Shown: positions 44,047-54,336, numbered from the stretch's first letter. The stretch: DNA of 64,000 nucleotides from an uncultured Bacteroidales bacterium (GCA_902798425.1 CADBWR010000007.1:17190-81189); one strand, 5' to 3'. Program-made: numbers and translations. The notes: generated by a model from the sequence alone, not told the origin.

Positions 44047-46032
44047 TTATTTCCCAGTATCAGCAACCCAGAAGGGAGCCTCGCGGAGGTTAGGATTCTT
44101 CTCGTATTCATCAATGTAGATAGGCATCCAGTAGTATTGGCGCTTCCAAACACGAGTCTGGAAAACAGTACGCTTGAAGAACTCTGTCTGGTTGGTTCCC
44201 TGGAAGTTCATACCATAGTCATCGCCGCACATCTCAGGCAAGCTCTCTGCTTGCATCCAGCGACGGATGTCATACCAGCGGTTGTTCTCGCAGCAGAGCT
44301 CCACACGGCGTTCAGCACGTATCACACGACGCATATCTTCCTGTGTGTTCTGAACCTGGATGTAGTCAGGATCACTGGCATCAACAGCATCGAAAGTATA
44401 CTGACGAACACCTGCACGCTCACGGATGCGGTTCAGATAGATGAGTGCCTCAGCACGTGAAGCTGCATCGTTGGTAGCCTCGTTGAGAGCCTCAGCATAG
44501 TCGAGGTAGGTGAAGGCCAAGCGGTAGGTAAAGCCTTGACGCTCGGTGACGGCACCAGTAAGATAGTTGTCGAGGACATTCAAACCCTTACGTGCCAGAT
44601 AGCCATTCTGGGGAGCATCGTGGGGCGAACTGCTCTGCACGTTGTCCAAGCCATTCTTGAAGAAGCTGTACTTACGCTTGGCGACGGCAAGCCATGAACC
44701 ATGGAAACTGACGGCATTATAGAAGCGAGGCTCACGATTGCAATACATATTATAGGTACCACGGGCAGTAATCTCACCGGGATTACCCGTACCATACTCC
44801 CAAGAGGTAACTGTCGGGCGACTCTCTACGACACGTGAGAAACCTGTCTCCACATAACCGCTGTTGGGGTCGTCGATGGGCAGACCGTTGGCCATGAAGA
44901 AGGCATCTACCAGACCCTGGTATACACCTAAGCCATTGCCACCGCCGTAGTCGCGTACTGAGACAACACGCAGGAAAGTATCTTTATAGCCATTGTTCTT
45001 GGTGACAGGGAAGGTGATTTCGTGGTTTCCTTCACTCCAGCGCTTGATATGTACGTTATAGGTAGAGAGGAAGGGGTCAATGCCACCATTAGGACCGGGC
45101 TCGGTGTAGAGTGCATAGCCAGCCTTCTCAGCTTCATCGATACAGAGCTTAAGGGCAGCAACAGCCTTGGTCCATTTTGTCTGGTCGAAATTGGGGTTGA
45201 AAATCTGCTCGCCCTTATCGTTCACGTAGTTGGTATACCAAGGATTACCGTTCACCAGCGGGCTGGCAGCGAAGAGCAGCATACGCGAACGTACGGTGAG
45301 TGCCATGATGCGGTTGATGCGACCATACTTTGAGGGGTCGTCATAGACAGCAGGCAGTGCCATAGCAGCCTCCAGCATCTGCTGGTCACAGTAGTTCACT
45401 ACGTCGTCAAATTTTGACTGACCAACCATGAGGTCAGCGATATCGAAGTCGGTAGGTGCGATATAGTCAGGCTTGAAAGGTATGCCGCCATAGTTCTCGG
45501 CCATCTGCCACCAGGCATAGGCGCAAAGGAACTTCACCTCGTTCTTCATGTTGTCAACCTCCGACTGTGGCAGATCATAGTCGGGCATGGCCTTCACCTT
45601 GTCACGGAAGATGTAGCCATGACGGATATAGCGTGGCATCATGTGCCAAAGGTCGCCACCCCACTGTGAGTTGATGGTCCACTGACCGAGAATCTTTGGG
45701 ATAACGCGGTCCCAGTCCCACTGCTGCCAACGGGCAGAGGGTGTCAAGTCGTCGGCAAAGACTTCATAGCCGTCTGCCTTGAGTTCCCACTTATCCGGTG
45801 TATGGATAATGTTGTATACGTAGCTGAGCCACGAATACACCTTGTCACGGTTGTCGAAAGCCATCTCTGTGGTCAATTCGGTGTCTGGCTCTTTGTCCAA
45901 ATAGTCAGAGCAGGAAGAGAGCAATGGTGTGGCTGCTGTCATACAGAAACATACAGAACCTGCGACAATCAAATGCTTTATATTATGTTTCATTATGTTG
46001 GTCATTTTATCTTGTTTCATTTTATTACTCAT
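44047..46032 (-). CDS. susD: SusD family glycan-binding lipoprotein
   Basis: A 661-residue outer-membrane lipoprotein that lids the SusC porin and captures oligosaccharides. Lipobox ends at Cys41 of the longest frame (PLLSSC), followed by the standard SusD start SDYLDKEPDTELTTEMAF; helical TPR-like repeats follow, with the C-terminal LNEATNDAASRAEALIYLNRIRERAG typical of the family, and the end RRVELCCENNRWYDIRRWM. Start uncertain: ATG at 46032 (used here), 46020, 46005 or 45993; the last gives the most standard signal peptide length. Located seven bases after susC. Confidence 0.93.
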   Translation of the reverse strand: MSNKMKQDKMTNIMKHNIKHLIVAGSVCFCMTAATPLLSSCSDYLDKEPDTELTTEMAFDNRDKVYSWLSYVYNIIHTPDKWELKADGYEVFADDLTPSARWQQWDWDRVIPKILGQWTINSQWGGDLWHMMPRYIRHGYIFRDKVKAMPDYDLPQSEVDNMKNEVKFLCAYAWWQMAENYGGIPFKPDYIAPTDFDIADLMVGQSKFDDVVNYCDQQMLEAAMALPAVYDDPSKYGRINRIMALTVRSRMLLFAASPLVNGNPWYTNYVNDKGEQIFNPNFDQTKWTKAVAALKLCIDEAEKAGYALYTEPGPNGGIDPFLSTYNVHIKRWSEGNHEITFPVTKNNGYKDTFLRVVSVRDYGGGNGLGVYQGLVDAFFMANGLPIDDPNSGYVETGFSRVVESRPTVTSWEYGTGNPGEITARGTYNMYCNREPRFYNAVSFHGSWLAVAKRKYSFFKNGLDNVQSSSPHDAPQNGYLARKGLNVLDNYLTGAVTERQGFTYRLAFTYLDYAEALNEATNDAASRAEALIYLNRIRERAGVRQYTFDAVDASDPDYIQVQNTQEDMRRVIRAERRVELCCENNRWYDIRRWMQAESLPEMCGDDYGMNFQGTNQTEFFKRTVFQTRVWKRQYYWMPIYIDEYEKNPNLREAPFWVADTGK

Positions 46033-46039
46033 TACTCAC

Positions 46040-49000
46040 TTAGAAGTTAATGTCAATACCAAACATCACTGAGCGATTCATAGGATACTTCAGACCGTCG
46101 TCGGTGCCCAACTCAGGATCCCACAACTTGAATGAAGAGAGACAGAAGAGGTTGTTGCCACTGACAAAGACACGGCAGCTCTTCACATAGAAACGCTCAA
46201 ACCATGACTTGGGGAAGGTGTAACCTACCTCGATGGTCTTACAACGCAGGAAACTCATATCCTTCTTCCACCATGTAGAGCGACGGTAGTTGTTCTTATT
46301 AGGACCATAGCTCAGGCGAGGCCAGAAAGCGTATGGATCCTGGTTGTCTTCTGTCCAACGGTCGCTGATATTATAAGCGTATGCATTACCCTCTGTCGTC
46401 GTACCACCACCAGGCAGGAAGTAAGGCTGACCACCGATGACACGATACATATCGCCAGTACCCTGGAAGAAGAAGTTCAGGTCGAAGTTCTTATAGCTGA
46501 TGACACCACCGAAGCCATAGACGATGCGTGGGTCAACGGTACCGCCGATAAATCCTTCGTCTTCCTCAGTAATAATTCCATCACCATTCACATCGACATA
46601 TTTGATATCACCAGGATGAAGCTTCACAGCACCTACGCCCTCCTGTGAGGGGATGCCGTCCTTCAGTGTACCATCGGCATTGAAGTCGTCGTAAGTGAAG
46701 AGGCGCTCAGCGGTCAAACCCCAAAGCTCATTCATCGAACGACCAGTCTGTGAACGGTGAGTACCCTTCAGTGATTCGGGTTCGTCTTTCTCTACCACCT
46801 CGTTCTTGGCATAGGTAAAGTTGGCGTATGCTGAGGTGAAGAGGTCTTTGTTCCACTGCTTATGGAAGTTCAGCGTCATCTCGATACCCTGATTCTTCAC
46901 CTTACCGAAGTTAGCCCAAGGAGCCTTGACGAAACCAGTCTGTGTGGGGATGATAGAGCGCTCCATGAAGATGTCCTTACGATCTTCGCGGAAGATGTCG
47001 AAGTTGAAGTCGAGCATGTTCCAAAGTCCCAGTTCAACACCGAAATTCTTTTTGGTAACGGTTTCCCATGTCAAGTTGTCGACACCAATCTCACCCTCGG
47101 TGATACCTTTCTTGATATAGTCGCGCTGTCCGTTTGTACCCCATCTGTAACCTTCCTGATCGGTATACAAGGTGCCGAGGTAAGCAAAGCGGCGACCGCC
47201 AATGTTGTCGTCACCGGCCTGACCGATGCTGGCACGGAACTTAATCTTATGGAAGATGGGCTTCATCTTCTCCATGAAAGGCTCCTCGCTGAGCAGCCAA
47301 CCAATGGCAAATGAGGGGAAGAATCCGAAGCGCTTGCCTTTGGCAAAGTTCTCGGAACCATTGTAACCGAAGTTAAACTCTGCAACATAGCGGTTATCAT
47401 AGGTGGCAGACAGACGACCGGCAATACCCTGCTTGCGATAGTCCTGGATGCTACCATCGTCGTAAGCCTGCTGGTTATAGAGCAGCATAGCATCTAAATC
47501 TACCTTGCCAAAGCGACGGTTATACATCAGGTCTGCCTCGAAATATACATTGGTGTTACCATATTCCGTACCTTGCTCAGAACCCATAGACTCGTCGCCT
47601 GTCTCAAACTGTGAATAGATGAGGTTACCTTCCTCGTCGCGGCCTGTGGCAGGGAATACAGTAGCGGGCTTAGCCGTACGACTGCGACGGCTGCGGTTCC
47701 AACGGTCGAAGCTGAACAGCGCCTTGGCTTTCAGTCCTGGCGTAATCATCTTCAAGTCTTGCTCTACGCTGAACAGCGTCTGTATCTTGCTGGAAGTGAT
47801 GAAGTCATAGCCTTGCTGGGTCACTGTACGCCAAGGGTTGGCACGGTTGGAAATCAAGGGGATAGCACCATCGCTATAACGGGCAGGATGGATGAAGGGC
47901 AGCGTGCGGAAGGCCTCACCAAAAGCACCGTCTGTGTCACAACGCTGTTTCTTGAAGCGGTTCAGGTAGCCACCGATGTTAACGCGCAGCATGGTGGTCT
48001 TGGTGACATCCATATCAATATTAGTACGCAGGTTAAACTGCTGGTTGTTGGTGGCATTGTCCACAATCAGACTCTTGTCCTGTTCCAGAATACCGGTCTC
48101 TTTGAAGTAAGAGGCTACAATGCTATAGCGCAGGAAGTCAGAACCACCACTGATATCCAAATTGCCACGGGTGGTATAGGCGTAATCCTTGGTGATAGCG
48201 TCTACCCAGTTGACATCGGGATAGAGGTCGGGGTCGTAACCAGAACGCGTACGGTCAATCTGCTGCTGAGTAAAGGGCAGTGCCTGTCCATCCTGTGCGG
48301 CCAACTGGTTGAGCAGTGACATATAGTCAGGAGCATTGAGGAACTCGGGCAACTTAGTGGGCTGGTTGATGCTATGCTCCAAGTGGAAGCGTACCTGTGG
48401 GGCACCAATCTTACCACGTTTGGTGGTGATGACAATCACACCGTTAGCACCACGTACACCATACATGGCTGAAGCCGAGGCATCCTTCAAAATAGAGAAT
48501 GACTCAATCTCAGACACATCGACATTGTTCAAGTCGCGGGCTACGCCATCAATCAGAATCAATGGGTTGTTGCTGCCTGAGAAAGTAGAGATACCACGAA
48601 TCCAGAAGTTAGAGTCGTCATAGCCAGGTTCACCAGAGCGCTGAATACCAATGACACCACTCAATTTACCAGCCAAGTTATTTGACAATGTACGCGTAGA
48701 ACCGAACTGCAGTTCACCAGGATTAATGGTCTCGATAGAACCGATGATAGAGGCCTTCTTCTGACTGGTATAACCAGTGACTACGACCTCATTGAACTCA
48801 TTGGCTTCTTCCTCCATCATCACGTTGAGGAGTCGGGCACCATTCACCTTAACAATCTTACGCTTAAAACCAATGTAGGTCAGTTCCAACTCTGTAGTAC
48901 TCTTCTGAGGAACAGTGATGCGGAACATACCATCCAGATCGGAAATGGTACGTGCTTGACCGCCAACAACGGCAACAGTAACACCCACCAACGGTTCTTT

Positions 49001-49180
49001 TTGCTGGTCGGTCACCATTCCCGTCACTTGAATTTCACTGGCTTGTTGCTGCATGGCAGCAGAAACCGTCAGATGGGCACTCATGGCGAGCAATGCCACC
49101 AGACAGATGGTGCTTGCTTTCACCCACGTTCCAATGACGGCTCTGAAACCTGTTAATAGTTTTTTCTTCATGTCAGTCAT
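46040..49180 (-). CDS. susC: SusC family TonB-dependent outer-membrane transporter
   Basis: A 1046-residue outer-membrane importer for oligosaccharides, powered by TonB. Signal peptide (to about residue 42), a carboxypeptidase-regulatory-like beta domain (about 48-120: IQVTGMVTDQQKEPLVGVTV), TonB box/plug start NEVVVTGYTSQKKASIIGSI, plug with RGISTFSGSNNPLILIDGV and SILKDASASAMYGVRGANGVIVITTK, then a 22-strand barrel ending YPMNRSVMFGIDINF. First gene of operon B. Its promoter carries the best activator dyad of the locus. The plug and barrel are full-length. Confidence 0.96.
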   Translation of the reverse strand: MTDMKKKLLTGFRAVIGTWVKASTICLVALLAMSAHLTVSAAMQQQASEIQVTGMVTDQQKEPLVGVTVAVVGGQARTISDLDGMFRITVPQKSTTELELTYIGFKRKIVKVNGARLLNVMMEEEANEFNEVVVTGYTSQKKASIIGSIETINPGELQFGSTRTLSNNLAGKLSGVIGIQRSGEPGYDDSNFWIRGISTFSGSNNPLILIDGVARDLNNVDVSEIESFSILKDASASAMYGVRGANGVIVITTKRGKIGAPQVRFHLEHSINQPTKLPEFLNAPDYMSLLNQLAAQDGQALPFTQQQIDRTRSGYDPDLYPDVNWVDAITKDYAYTTRGNLDISGGSDFLRYSIVASYFKETGILEQDKSLIVDNATNNQQFNLRTNIDMDVTKTTMLRVNIGGYLNRFKKQRCDTDGAFGEAFRTLPFIHPARYSDGAIPLISNRANPWRTVTQQGYDFITSSKIQTLFSVEQDLKMITPGLKAKALFSFDRWNRSRRSRTAKPATVFPATGRDEEGNLIYSQFETGDESMGSEQGTEYGNTNVYFEADLMYNRRFGKVDLDAMLLYNQQAYDDGSIQDYRKQGIAGRLSATYDNRYVAEFNFGYNGSENFAKGKRFGFFPSFAIGWLLSEEPFMEKMKPIFHKIKFRASIGQAGDDNIGGRRFAYLGTLYTDQEGYRWGTNGQRDYIKKGITEGEIGVDNLTWETVTKKNFGVELGLWNMLDFNFDIFREDRKDIFMERSIIPTQTGFVKAPWANFGKVKNQGIEMTLNFHKQWNKDLFTSAYANFTYAKNEVVEKDEPESLKGTHRSQTGRSMNELWGLTAERLFTYDDFNADGTLKDGIPSQEGVGAVKLHPGDIKYVDVNGDGIITEEDEGFIGGTVDPRIVYGFGGVISYKNFDLNFFFQGTGDMYRVIGGQPYFLPGGGTTTEGNAYAYNISDRWTEDNQDPYAFWPRLSYGPNKNNYRRSTWWKKDMSFLRCKTIEVGYTFPKSWFERFYVKSCRVFVSGNNLFCLSSFKLWDPELGTDDGLKYPMNRSVMFGIDINF

Positions 49181-49223
49181 TTTGTTTCTTTTATAATTTT
49201 GGGTTATTTGTAGTTTCCTGCTG

Positions 49224-49231
49224 CAAAATTA
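49224..49231 (-). promoter_or_regulatory. -7 element of operon B (susC)
   Basis: The minus strand reads TAATTTTG; no -33 TTTG at the right distance. The operator half TTATACAA ends exactly 35 nt upstream. Confidence 0.75.
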
Positions 49232-49262
49232 CAGTGTTTTCACCATAGGTGTAGAAAACAAA

Positions 49263-49297
49263 AGAATTGTATAACGTTTTTTTCGTTATACAATTCT
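49263..49297. promoter_or_regulatory. Activator dyad of operon B, 14-bp perfect arms
   Basis: AGAATTGTATAACG (49263-49276) and its exact reverse complement (49284-49297) flank seven T residues. The inner core TTGTATAA-N11-TTATACAA (49267-49293) is centred 49 bp from the -7 element. A terminator for the GH38 gene is an alternative reading, but the same dyad at other promoters argues for an operator. Confidence 0.75.
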
Positions 49298-49341
49298 ATT
49301 AATACTGATAATCAACTCATTACGCTACAATATATCATTAT

Positions 49342-49349
49342 TTGTATAA
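49342..49349. promoter_or_regulatory. Auxiliary half-site upstream of operon B
   Basis: TTGTATAA, 75 bp from the proximal half of the susC dyad, a spacing close to the 76 bp seen in operon A. Confidence 0.35.
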
Positions 49350-49363
49350 TGGGAATATGGGCA

Positions 49364-52300
49364 CTATTTAGCCCTGTTTTCGCCGTTTGAGGTCAGGAAA
49401 AGACGAGAAGCGGGTGTTCCTTCTGCCAATGTGCCACTGAAAAGAGTGGCTGCAAATATGACTACATGCTCATCAGCAGGCACAACCACCTGACGGCAGC
49501 CCTTCGGCAGGTCGAGGCGTACCTTATACATATAGGTAAACTCATAAGGCTCATCTTGTGCGGCACTATGGCGATGGGTACCTATCCAGGCCACCTCGGC
49601 AGGTTTCAGGAAACCCTCGGTCTGCCCTTTATGTCCCCACTGACCAACGAAACCGCTATAGAAAGGTATGTCTACTTGCTGTTGCTGTTTTCCCATCTGG
49701 AATACTGCTTGGCGATCACCTTGATTGCTGGCTACCAACAAGTAGAGATGTGATGGTGCTGCACTTGCGGGCAAGGTCAGCGTATCTCCATGGCAAGACA
49801 GTCCGTTAAGACTTTCTCGCTCGCCAAAGGTGAACGGTACTCCACCTGCTGTCAGCGAATCGGGGAAGAGTTCAGCAGCATAGCTATATCCGTTTTCAAA
49901 GTCTGCCTCGGAACGGAACTCATTAAAGGTAGCACACTTGCGATTGAATGGCAGCGATACCGTCTGATAAATTCCTTCTGATGGCAATGGTTGTACGGAT
50001 GCCAACTTCACCTTATAGGTCTTGACACTATAGGGTTCTACGTTCACGGTCAACTGACGTCCACTAAAAGAGGCGGCAGATATCGTACGCTCCGTACCAT
50101 CGGCCTCAACAGCCTGCTCAATGTCGACAGGGAATGTGAGATGAGCTGTCTGATGGCTCTTTCCACTCAACTCATGGATACGCACGACATACTCATCGCT
50201 AACCTCAGCACGTTTCATGGTGCGAACTACTACATGCTCGTTGTCACTCTGCAGGAAAGACCATTCACGTCCCAGAGCTCCCTTGTGTTTAGACACCACG
50301 AAGGCACGCAGCGGACTGTTTAATGCTGTAGCCTGTTGGGCAGCATGCGTGGTAGACAAAGCACCCTGATGTCCGACAATACTATAGGAGAACACATGGT
50401 AGCCCTTGTCCTGATGCGCCTGATAAGTATAGCCACCGCCAGGCTTAGGAGCATAGAGCAGCGATAGACGCAGCGTGTTGTCCGTAGGTTTATCCCATCC
50501 ATAGCGACTATCGTTGAGGATGGTAACACCATAGTCTCCTGAAACGTCTGTGAGGTCTGTCCACTCGTGACTGCACACCTCATATTGTGTATCTGTATTC
50601 GTACTGCGCTGAATACTGCCCAGTCCGAGGTCATAAGTAGCTTTCGGATTGCTGACACCCAGCGGGAACTCCGCCTTCAGCAAAGCATTTTCTGCACACC
50701 AATCTATCTCATTATCAATTCTTACCTGATCGGCAAGAGCACCTTCGTAAAGGTGAATATACTGACAAATACGCGTATCGCCATAACGTTTGCTGATGCA
50801 CAGCGTCTGGCGTACAGCGCCCTGTTCCACGAGTTGCACGTCAACATCCTGATGGATGGGCAGCGGTTCCTTATCCAGTGTACGCTTGTGGATTTCCCAA
50901 GCGGGCCAAGCCTCAGACTTACAGTCGTCAAACACCACCAGACGGATGCGGCGTCCCTCTGCCACCAGTTCCTTCCCCACCCGCTTGTCAAACAGCGAGA
51001 TAATGTCTCCATGCTCATCCACTTGCAGACGATAGACACTGTTTTCTATGCGCTGGATATGACGGGGATTCTGTTTTGTCGGGCGCGACGTGGAAGACAA
51101 GCTGTAAACCGCCATGCCCATAGCAGGTACTGTAGCTTCAAAGAGCAACTGTCCGTCGGCTGTCAGCTGTGTCTTCACCCGACGGCCACGAGCATCGCTC
51201 ACCTGATAGCTGAGTCCTTCAGGCAGGTCTACCTTTACCACAGAGGTAACGGGGAAGCTCTCATTATTATATACCACTAAAGGCGTACCTTTCACTTGGG
51301 TGTCCAGATGTCGTGCTGTTGCTGCCACACTGTTGGTAAGCACCGAAGAGAACTGTTTCAAGCTCAGCAGTTCATCATTCCAGGAATATTCGTATGCCTT
51401 GGGAATACTGGTACCTGTCACATCGTCGTGGAACTGATGCCAGATAATGCGGCGCCAGATATCTGTCAGCTGTTGCTGAGGATATCGACGGGCACCCAGC
51501 CAGTCGGCCATCACGGCTGTGCGCTCTGCAGCATCACCGAGGTGTTCGTTCTGGCGGTTATAGAGTTTCATTGCTGCCTGCGAAGTATAGCAGCCATTGC
51601 CATGCAGGTCCATAGGCAGTTCACCGTCAAAGACCGGCAACTCAGGGTGTTTCTCATAAGGCAGGAAGTCACGATAGAGCTGATCACTGGCAGCACTGAC
51701 AATTTTGATGGGGCCATCGCCATGAATACCTTTCTCCAGTGCACGAACAGACGACAGCGTGGGAGAACCGCCGATATCGCCCGTACCATAATATCTATAG
51801 GCTATGCCCAGCGGACTCTCACCAGTCTCCTGCCACAGACGCTGGTTGTGCGACAGATCGTGGTCGTTATAGCGGTCAGAGTAGCCGAAGCCATGAACCA
51901 TCATAATCTGACTGCCATCAACACCCTTCCACAATCCTAATGAGAAGGGATAGCGCTTACCGTCAGCATAGAAGGGACGGGCACGCCATGCCAACTTCTG
52001 CGATGAGAAGCCGATGAGTCCGCAATGGCTGGCCAGTGTAGGCAGCGTATAGGGAAAACCGAAACAGTCAGGCAGGAAAATATCGGTAGCCTCTCTGCCA
52101 AACTCCTGACGATAGAAGGTCTGACCTAACAAGATATTTCTGATAAAAGCCTCAGGCGAACAGACCATTGTCTCGTTGGCATCCCACGAACTGCCGGCAA
52201 TATGCCAACGGTCACGTGCTATCCATTGTTTCAGTTCAGTATAGAGTGACGGATAGTACTCTTTCATCCATGCATACTTGACGGCACCCTCGAAGTTGAA

Positions 52301-52495
52301 GACATAGTCCGGATACTGACGGAACAACAGGAAGTTTTGTGTTAAGGTGTTTTTGATATGGTGTCGTATGGTGGCTTGCACATCCCAGTTCCATTGGGTG
52401 TCAAGATGGGCGTTGGCTACCATATAAGCCTTACGTTCCTGAGCATTACTACTGCTGGTCAAGAGCAGTAAGAAGAGCAATATCTTAGTTTTCAT
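49364..52495 (-). CDS. GH38 alpha-mannosidase
   Basis: A 1043-residue exported enzyme (signal peptide LLFLLLLTSSSNA). GH38 zinc-site and catalytic residues: His30 and Asp32 in NAHLDTQW, nucleophile Asp143 in FLPDCFGF, and WHQFHDDVTGTS (353-363). A long C-terminal set of beta domains follows. The family removes alpha-linked mannose, often from branched mannans or N-glycans. It is the last gene of operon C, overlapping the CotH gene stop by ATGA. Confidence 0.93.
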   Translation of the reverse strand: MKTKILLFLLLLTSSSNAQERKAYMVANAHLDTQWNWDVQATIRHHIKNTLTQNFLLFRQYPDYVFNFEGAVKYAWMKEYYPSLYTELKQWIARDRWHIAGSSWDANETMVCSPEAFIRNILLGQTFYRQEFGREATDIFLPDCFGFPYTLPTLASHCGLIGFSSQKLAWRARPFYADGKRYPFSLGLWKGVDGSQIMMVHGFGYSDRYNDHDLSHNQRLWQETGESPLGIAYRYYGTGDIGGSPTLSSVRALEKGIHGDGPIKIVSAASDQLYRDFLPYEKHPELPVFDGELPMDLHGNGCYTSQAAMKLYNRQNEHLGDAAERTAVMADWLGARRYPQQQLTDIWRRIIWHQFHDDVTGTSIPKAYEYSWNDELLSLKQFSSVLTNSVAATARHLDTQVKGTPLVVYNNESFPVTSVVKVDLPEGLSYQVSDARGRRVKTQLTADGQLLFEATVPAMGMAVYSLSSTSRPTKQNPRHIQRIENSVYRLQVDEHGDIISLFDKRVGKELVAEGRRIRLVVFDDCKSEAWPAWEIHKRTLDKEPLPIHQDVDVQLVEQGAVRQTLCISKRYGDTRICQYIHLYEGALADQVRIDNEIDWCAENALLKAEFPLGVSNPKATYDLGLGSIQRSTNTDTQYEVCSHEWTDLTDVSGDYGVTILNDSRYGWDKPTDNTLRLSLLYAPKPGGGYTYQAHQDKGYHVFSYSIVGHQGALSTTHAAQQATALNSPLRAFVVSKHKGALGREWSFLQSDNEHVVVRTMKRAEVSDEYVVRIHELSGKSHQTAHLTFPVDIEQAVEADGTERTISAASFSGRQLTVNVEPYSVKTYKVKLASVQPLPSEGIYQTVSLPFNRKCATFNEFRSEADFENGYSYAAELFPDSLTAGGVPFTFGERESLNGLSCHGDTLTLPASAAPSHLYLLVASNQGDRQAVFQMGKQQQQVDIPFYSGFVGQWGHKGQTEGFLKPAEVAWIGTHRHSAAQDEPYEFTYMYKVRLDLPKGCRQVVVPADEHVVIFAATLFSGTLAEGTPASRLFLTSNGENRAK

Positions 52496-54336
52496 TTCTT
52501 TCTTATCTTTTTAATGGTTTGGCCTTGTTTAACAATATAGACTCCCTCTGGCAAGGTCTCCAGCGAAGAGCCATAGCTAACGCCTTGCAAGCTATAGACT
52601 TGCTGGCTGTTGTCAGTAGACGACGTAATGGTGCTAATAGCATTGGGCACATATTCATAACCCAGTTTGTTGTCCATCCATTCGATGCGCTCACGCATGA
52701 AGCGACGAACATTGTCCACCTCAGCCTCATAGCTTCCCCAGACCATCGGGTTCTGATGGACAAAGTTGTTCAGTATGGGCCATCGCATGAAGTTCAGCTG
52801 CTGAGACTGGTCGAGTTTCGTAGCCATTTGGGTGATGTATTCATCTATCATGCTTTCAGTCAGTCCTGCCTGACGCACGGAGTCCCAAACAGCCAGCAAC
52901 TGCTTCTTAACAGCCTCATCGTTGATGATGCGGTTCACGAAAGAACGCATATTGCCGGCACAGCTGCCAGTGGTACGATAGACGTAGTCTCCATTCGAAT
53001 TGATGGGATAGGTACGGTAGTCATTGTCGAAAGCAATGTCAAAGTCCCACACCGGTCCTGTATAGAACAGAGGGTCGTCGCGGTGCTTATACATATAGGT
53101 ACTCCAATATGTATCGGTATTGCCTGAGAGTTCGCCCACCAGGAAGTGGCGCAGGAAGGTCGGCAAGTACAGATACTGCCGCCAGTTGCGCTCCATCGTG
53201 TTAAACTGCTGTGTGATATAGGTTGTTTGCTCACTGGTTATCTCATCGTCGCTCGGCGACTTAATCGTTACAGGGTTACCTTGTTCAGAAACAAACCACG
53301 AGATTTCGTCTTGAGCATAGGCGTCAATCTCTACCAGGTAACCGCCAGTGAGTGCACTGCCACTATTGTCTTCGGGAGCCATCTCGGTAACGTTAATACG
53401 TCCTTTGCCGACTTCAATTTGGTCACACAGCTGGTAGCAGCCTTTATACTCACCATTCATCAGCACATCGACAGGCTGACCGAAGGGTGTATAGGGCATG
53501 CCCATACGCTTGCTGAGTTCAAAGGCCAGCAGATTGCGCATCAGCGTCTTGTCACCATAGTTATTTAAAAGTGTCCATTTCTTTGCCTTGGCAGGAGCAC
53601 CGAGAGGCTGTTGCTTCTTGTCAAACTTGATGCGCCAAGGTTTCTTGGGGAACGATCTCGACGCATTGCCACGCTCACGGACTCCAGCAGGTTCAGACAG
53701 AAGGGTTGTACCGCCATCAGAGATGATGGTTACTTGCGAGACGATGTCCGTTTCCTTATCAAAGGGGATGACGCCATCCTGTGTATGTATGCTGACAGTA
53801 GGCAGTTGGGTGAGTTGAAAGAAGTGCGAGTCGTCGCCTGCACCCTCATGGCCATAGAATGCCACTTCAGCAATATTACAGCGACTGTCAGACGGACCGA
53901 CATAGCGCACATAACGGAAGCCGCGCGAACAAGCGATATCAGCATGCGACATCTGTCCTATGGTGCCACGCTCGGAGATGATATAGAGAGGCAGGGCATC
54001 CATAAAGTCTGCCCTGTTAGCACCTTCGAAGACACCCAGCACAATCCTACCCTCGCCTAGTCCGTCGTTGCGGGGCGACCATGCCACACGGGTAATCACA
54101 TGAGGACTACCCAGGTCAAGCCCTGCCCATGTGTAGCTTCGTTCGTAGGAGGCGAAATAAGTGTCCAGACTGCCGTCGAAAGCATCTGCATAAGTATTAC
54201 GCACAGTGGTTGGCTGTCCGTTCGTATAGTCTACGGATGGTGTGCTGCCAATGGGTGTACCAGTAAGTTTGTCATCGGCCAGCACCACCATCGCGGTAAA
54301 GAGCATCAGAAGAGTAATGGTTGTAATCTTTTTCAT
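52492..54336 (-). CDS. CotH-kinase-like protein with N-terminal discoidin-like domain
   Basis: A 614-residue exported protein; start at the Met of MKKITTITLLMLFTAMVVLA. Residues about 35-165 look like an F5/8-type carbohydrate-binding domain (TYFASYERSYTWAGLDLGS, RYVRYVGPSDSRCNIAEVAFYG). The rest shows the CotH kinase pattern: RGNASRSFPKKPWRIKF, WTLLNNYGDKTLMRNLLAFEL, GEYKGCYQLCDQIEVGKGRI, LSGNTDTYWSTYMY and the metal/catalytic GPVWDFDIAFDN. A short C-terminal tail (YSLQGVSYG ... GVYIVKQGQTIKKI) suggests type IX export. CotH proteins phosphorylate spore-coat proteins in Bacillus; the role in a mannan locus is unknown. Confidence 0.85.
   Translation of the reverse strand: MKKITTITLLMLFTAMVVLADDKLTGTPIGSTPSVDYTNGQPTTVRNTYADAFDGSLDTYFASYERSYTWAGLDLGSPHVITRVAWSPRNDGLGEGRIVLGVFEGANRADFMDALPLYIISERGTIGQMSHADIACSRGFRYVRYVGPSDSRCNIAEVAFYGHEGAGDDSHFFQLTQLPTVSIHTQDGVIPFDKETDIVSQVTIISDGGTTLLSEPAGVRERGNASRSFPKKPWRIKFDKKQQPLGAPAKAKKWTLLNNYGDKTLMRNLLAFELSKRMGMPYTPFGQPVDVLMNGEYKGCYQLCDQIEVGKGRINVTEMAPEDNSGSALTGGYLVEIDAYAQDEISWFVSEQGNPVTIKSPSDDEITSEQTTYITQQFNTMERNWRQYLYLPTFLRHFLVGELSGNTDTYWSTYMYKHRDDPLFYTGPVWDFDIAFDNDYRTYPINSNGDYVYRTTGSCAGNMRSFVNRIINDEAVKKQLLAVWDSVRQAGLTESMIDEYITQMATKLDQSQQLNFMRWPILNNFVHQNPMVWGSYEAEVDNVRRFMRERIEWMDNKLGYEYVPNAISTITSSTDNSQQVYSLQGVSYGSSLETLPEGVYIVKQGQTIKKIRKK

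Noticed and set aside
49263-49297. Terminator for the GH38 gene
   Set aside because: A T-rich tail does follow on the minus strand, but the stem is AT-rich and the same dyad recurs at two other promoters at a fixed distance, so operator is the better call. A dual role is not excluded.
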